From positions 1 to 7,567 of the forward strand of contig JAUYGP010000202.1 of assembly GCA_030690515.1 (NCBI GenBank): a DNA stretch of 7,567 nucleotides, written 5' to 3'. Below the pieces are notes generated by a model that did not search any database, was not told the DNA's origin, and saw only the letters and a program-made list of their open reading frames with translations. Source of the stretch: Giesbergeria sp. (GTDB taxonomy: Bacteria; Pseudomonadota; Gammaproteobacteria; Burkholderiales; Burkholderiaceae_C). A program made the translations under genes and the position numbers. Shown piece after piece: positions 5,894-7,567 of the stretch (positions are counted from its first letter, which is position 1; each line of letters starts with the position of its first letter).

Positions 5894-7150
5894 ATGCAAA
5901 TCCCTTACGAACTGGCCCTGGGTTGGCGCTACACCCGCGCCGGGCGCGCCACGCGGCGCAATGGCTTCATCTCGTTCATCTCGGGCGTGTCCATGCTGGG
6001 CATTGCGCTGGGGGTGGCGGCGCTCATCATCGTGCTGTCGGTGATGAACGGCTTTCAGAAAGAAGTGCGCGACCGCATGCTCAGCGTCGTCTCGCACATC
6101 GAAATTTTTGCGCCCGGTGGTGCGGCCATGGCCGACCCGAATCTCACCATGCAAGAAGCGCGGCGCAACCCGCAAGTGATCGGTGCGGCGCCGTTCGTGT
6201 CTGCCCAGGCCCTGCTGGCGCGCGGCGAGGATATGAAGGGTGCGCTGGTGCGCGGTATCGATCCGGCGCTGGAGCCCGAGGTCACCGATCTGGTGGCGGG
6301 CAGCCAGGGGGAGGTATTGCGCCATCTGGTGCCGGGCGAATTTCGCGTGGTGCTGGGCGGCGAGCTGGCACGCATGCTGGGCGTGCGCACGGGCGATGTG
6401 GTCACGCTCATTGCGCCGGCGGGCCAGGTCACACCGGCCGGTGTGGTGCCCCGCATCAAGCAGATGCAGGTCGCCGGGACTTTTGATTCGGGCCACTACG
6501 AATACGACTCGACCCTGGTGCTGCTGCACCACGAGGATGCGCAGCGCATCTTTCGCCTCGAAGGCCCCACCGGCATCCGCCTGAAACTGCGCAACCTGCA
6601 CCAGGCGCGCACCGTGGCGCAGGAGCTGGCCTCCAGCCTGAGCGGTGATCTGCTGATCCGCGACTGGACGCAGCAAAACCGCACCTGGTTTGCTGCCGTG
6701 CAGCTCGAAAAACGCATGATGTTCATCATCCTCACGCTCATCGTGGCGGTGGCGGCGTTCAACCTGGTCTCCACCCTGGTGATGACCGTGCAGGACAAGC
6801 GCGCCGACATCGCCATCCTGCGCACCCTGGGCGCCAGCCCGCGCAGCATCATGGGCATTTTTGTGGTGCAGGGCGCCATGGTGGGCGTGATCGGCACGCT
6901 GGCGGGGTTGCTGCTGGGCCTGTCCATCGCGGTCAACATCGACGTGATCGTGCCGGCCATCGAGCGGCTGCTCAGCGCCAGTTTCTTGCCCAAAGACATT
7001 TACCTCATCAGCCGCATGCCCAGCGACCCGCAGCCTGCCGACATCGTGCCCATCGGCGTGATCTCGCTGGTGCTGTCCTTCGTGGCCACGCTGTACCCCA
7101 GCTGGCGCGCCAGCCGCGTCAACCCCGCCGAGGCCTTGCGCTATGAGTAA
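5894..7150 (+). CDS. lolC: Lipoprotein-releasing ABC transporter permease, LolC/LolE family
   Basis: A 418-residue inner-membrane permease of the transporter that extracts mature outer-membrane lipoproteins and passes them to the periplasmic chaperone LolA. It has the classic plan: a cytoplasmic N-terminus (YELALGWRYTRAGR), transmembrane helix 1 (about 25-50), a large MacB-type periplasmic domain (about 51-270), and three helices near 275-298, 318-348 and 383-401. The FtsX-type domain includes DKRADIAILRTLGASPRSI (301-319), which contacts the ATPase. The C-terminus is the conserved YPSWRASRVNPAEALRYE. The loop APAGQVTPAGVVPR (174-187) matches the position of the LolC 'Hook' that recruits LolA. 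In many betaproteobacteria a single LolC/E hybrid (sometimes called LolF) forms a homodimer; no lolE is seen here, but the window ends inside lolD. The ATG at 5894 gives MQIPYELALGWRY, the usual family start. The stop overlaps lolD by 8 nt, indicating an operon. Confidence 0.95.
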   Translation: MQIPYELALGWRYTRAGRATRRNGFISFISGVSMLGIALGVAALIIVLSVMNGFQKEVRDRMLSVVSHIEIFAPGGAAMADPNLTMQEARRNPQVIGAAPFVSAQALLARGEDMKGALVRGIDPALEPEVTDLVAGSQGEVLRHLVPGEFRVVLGGELARMLGVRTGDVVTLIAPAGQVTPAGVVPRIKQMQVAGTFDSGHYEYDSTLVLLHHEDAQRIFRLEGPTGIRLKLRNLHQARTVAQELASSLSGDLLIRDWTQQNRTWFAAVQLEKRMMFIILTLIVAVAAFNLVSTLVMTVQDKRADIAILRTLGASPRSIMGIFVVQGAMVGVIGTLAGLLLGLSIAVNIDVIVPAIERLLSASFLPKDIYLISRMPSDPQPADIVPIGVISLVLSFVATLYPSWRASRVNPAEALRYE

Positions 7151-7567
7151 TGTGACCCCCACGCTCGGCACTGATGTGTCCTCGCTGCCCCCCGAGGGGG
7201 CGCTCGCCGCCTCCGGAAGCGAGCCCGGCGGCGGCGGCTCGGCTGTATCCTCTGCGCACGGTGTGAATGTGCGCAAAGTGGTGCTGCAGGCCCGGGGCCT
7301 GACCAAGCGCTTCACCGAGGGGCGCCTCGATGTGACCGTGCTGCAGGGCGTGGACCTTCAAGTCTCAGCGGGCGAGACGCTGGCCATTGTGGGCGCCTCG
7401 GGCTCGGGCAAGAGCACGCTCTTGCACCTGATGGGCGCACTCGATGCGCCCACGTCGGGCAGCGTGCACCTGCATGGCCAGGACCTGGCACAGCGATCGG
7501 CTGCCGAGCAAGGGCGGTTGCGCAACGAGTACCTGGGCTTTGTCTACCAGTTCCACCACCTGCTGCC
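7143..7567 (+). CDS. lolD: Lipoprotein-releasing ABC transporter ATP-binding protein LolD (N-terminal part; 3' end outside window)
   Basis: The first ~141 residues of the ATPase that powers the Lol lipoprotein-release complex; the signature and Walker B motifs lie beyond the right edge. VLQARGLTKRF begins the conserved fold. Walker A is GASGSGKST (84-92) and is followed by LLHLMGALDAPTSG. The Q-loop region FVYQFHHLLP (133-142, Q136) has the FHHLLP typical of LolD. The ATG at 7143 overlaps the lolC stop in ATGAGTAA, which favours translational coupling. It adds about 42 residues of low-complexity Gly/Ser/Ala/Pro sequence before the normal LolD beginning, and this extra stretch is encoded by repeat-like hairpin DNA. 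A GTG at 7269 would give VRKVVLQARGL, lining up with the start of E. coli LolD, but it has no evident ribosome binding site. The gene itself is certain; the start is not. Confidence 0.93.
   Translation, partial: MSNVTPTLGTDVSSLPPEGALAASGSEPGGGGSAVSSAHGVNVRKVVLQARGLTKRFTEGRLDVTVLQGVDLQVSAGETLAIVGASGSGKSTLLHLMGALDAPTSGSVHLHGQDLAQRSAAEQGRLRNEYLGFVYQFHHLL
7154..7240. repeat. Hairpin-rich repeat-like block at the lolC-lolD junction, read within the lolD frame
   Basis: Two perfect stems are visible: GCCCCC (7187-7192) with GGGGGC (7196-7201), and GCTCGC (7202-7207) with GCGAGC (7219-7224). A GGC-rich stretch follows. The flanking sequence and C/G hairpin look like the intergenic repeats common in Comamonadaceae (recalled, not checked) and are similar in style to the TCCCCC/GGGGGA hairpin near 3154-3168. 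The block contains no stop in the lolD frame, so it encodes a Gly/Ser/Pro-rich extension if the ATG at 7143 is used. The outer limits are approximate. Confidence 0.5.

Noticed and set aside
5858..7315. Minus-strand upstream extension of the RpfE-like frame to 804 codons
   Set aside because: The extra 486 codons are antisense to lolC and lolD, low in complexity and unlike any family; the natural start MSDILHLL is at 5857.
1..7567. Defence island, mobile element, CRISPR array, tRNA or toxin-antitoxin pair
   Set aside because: No transposase, integrase, regularly spaced repeats, tRNA-like folds or small paired genes were seen; all coding space is accounted for by housekeeping genes.

Overview
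This 7.6-kb window is chromosomal housekeeping DNA. The high GC content, third-position GC bias, recognisable protein types and intergenic repeat style suggest a betaproteobacterium, most likely of the family Comamonadaceae (Acidovorax, Rhodoferax and relatives). The family assignment is an inference from memory of these features, not a database match. I see no insertion sequence, phage gene, tRNA, rRNA, CRISPR array or other sign of recent acquisition.

Layout. At the left edge, on the minus strand, is the N-terminal third or so of a PHP-domain phosphoesterase (1-299). Divergent from it is a complete methyl-accepting chemotaxis protein gene (447-2228) ending in a strong intrinsic terminator (2244-2290). 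The terminator is followed by a structured palindromic repeat (about 2291-2338). A YqhA/UPF0114 inner-membrane protein gene comes next (2424-3032). It converges on recJ (minus, 3192-4904) across a 159-bp gap that holds three back-to-back hairpins. Upstream of recJ, overlapping it by 4 nt, is a conserved but poorly understood gene (minus, 4901-5857) of the group often labelled phosphoglycerate mutase or RpfE-like. Only 36 bp separates its start from the divergent lolC-type permease gene (5894-7150). That gene overlaps by 8 nt the start of lolD, the ATPase gene of the lipoprotein-release transporter (7143 to the window end, truncated).

How the genes fit together. lolC and lolD form an operon for the inner-membrane complex that hands outer-membrane lipoproteins to LolA. 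The RpfE-like gene and recJ form a translationally coupled pair, and recJ supplies the 5'-3' single-strand exonuclease used in recombination and mismatch repair. The chemoreceptor, the YqhA protein and the PHP phosphatase look like single-gene transcription units.

I did not find a new multi-gene system. The points most worth a second look are small: repeat-like DNA read in frame as an N-terminal extension of LolD (or separating lolC from a downstream GTG start), a perfect hairpin over the recJ start codon, the uncharacterised gene coupled to recJ, a chemoreceptor with a CheR-type docking tail on an Ala/Pro linker, and several genes with promoter-like hexamers so close to the start codon that leaderless or very short-leader mRNAs are plausible.
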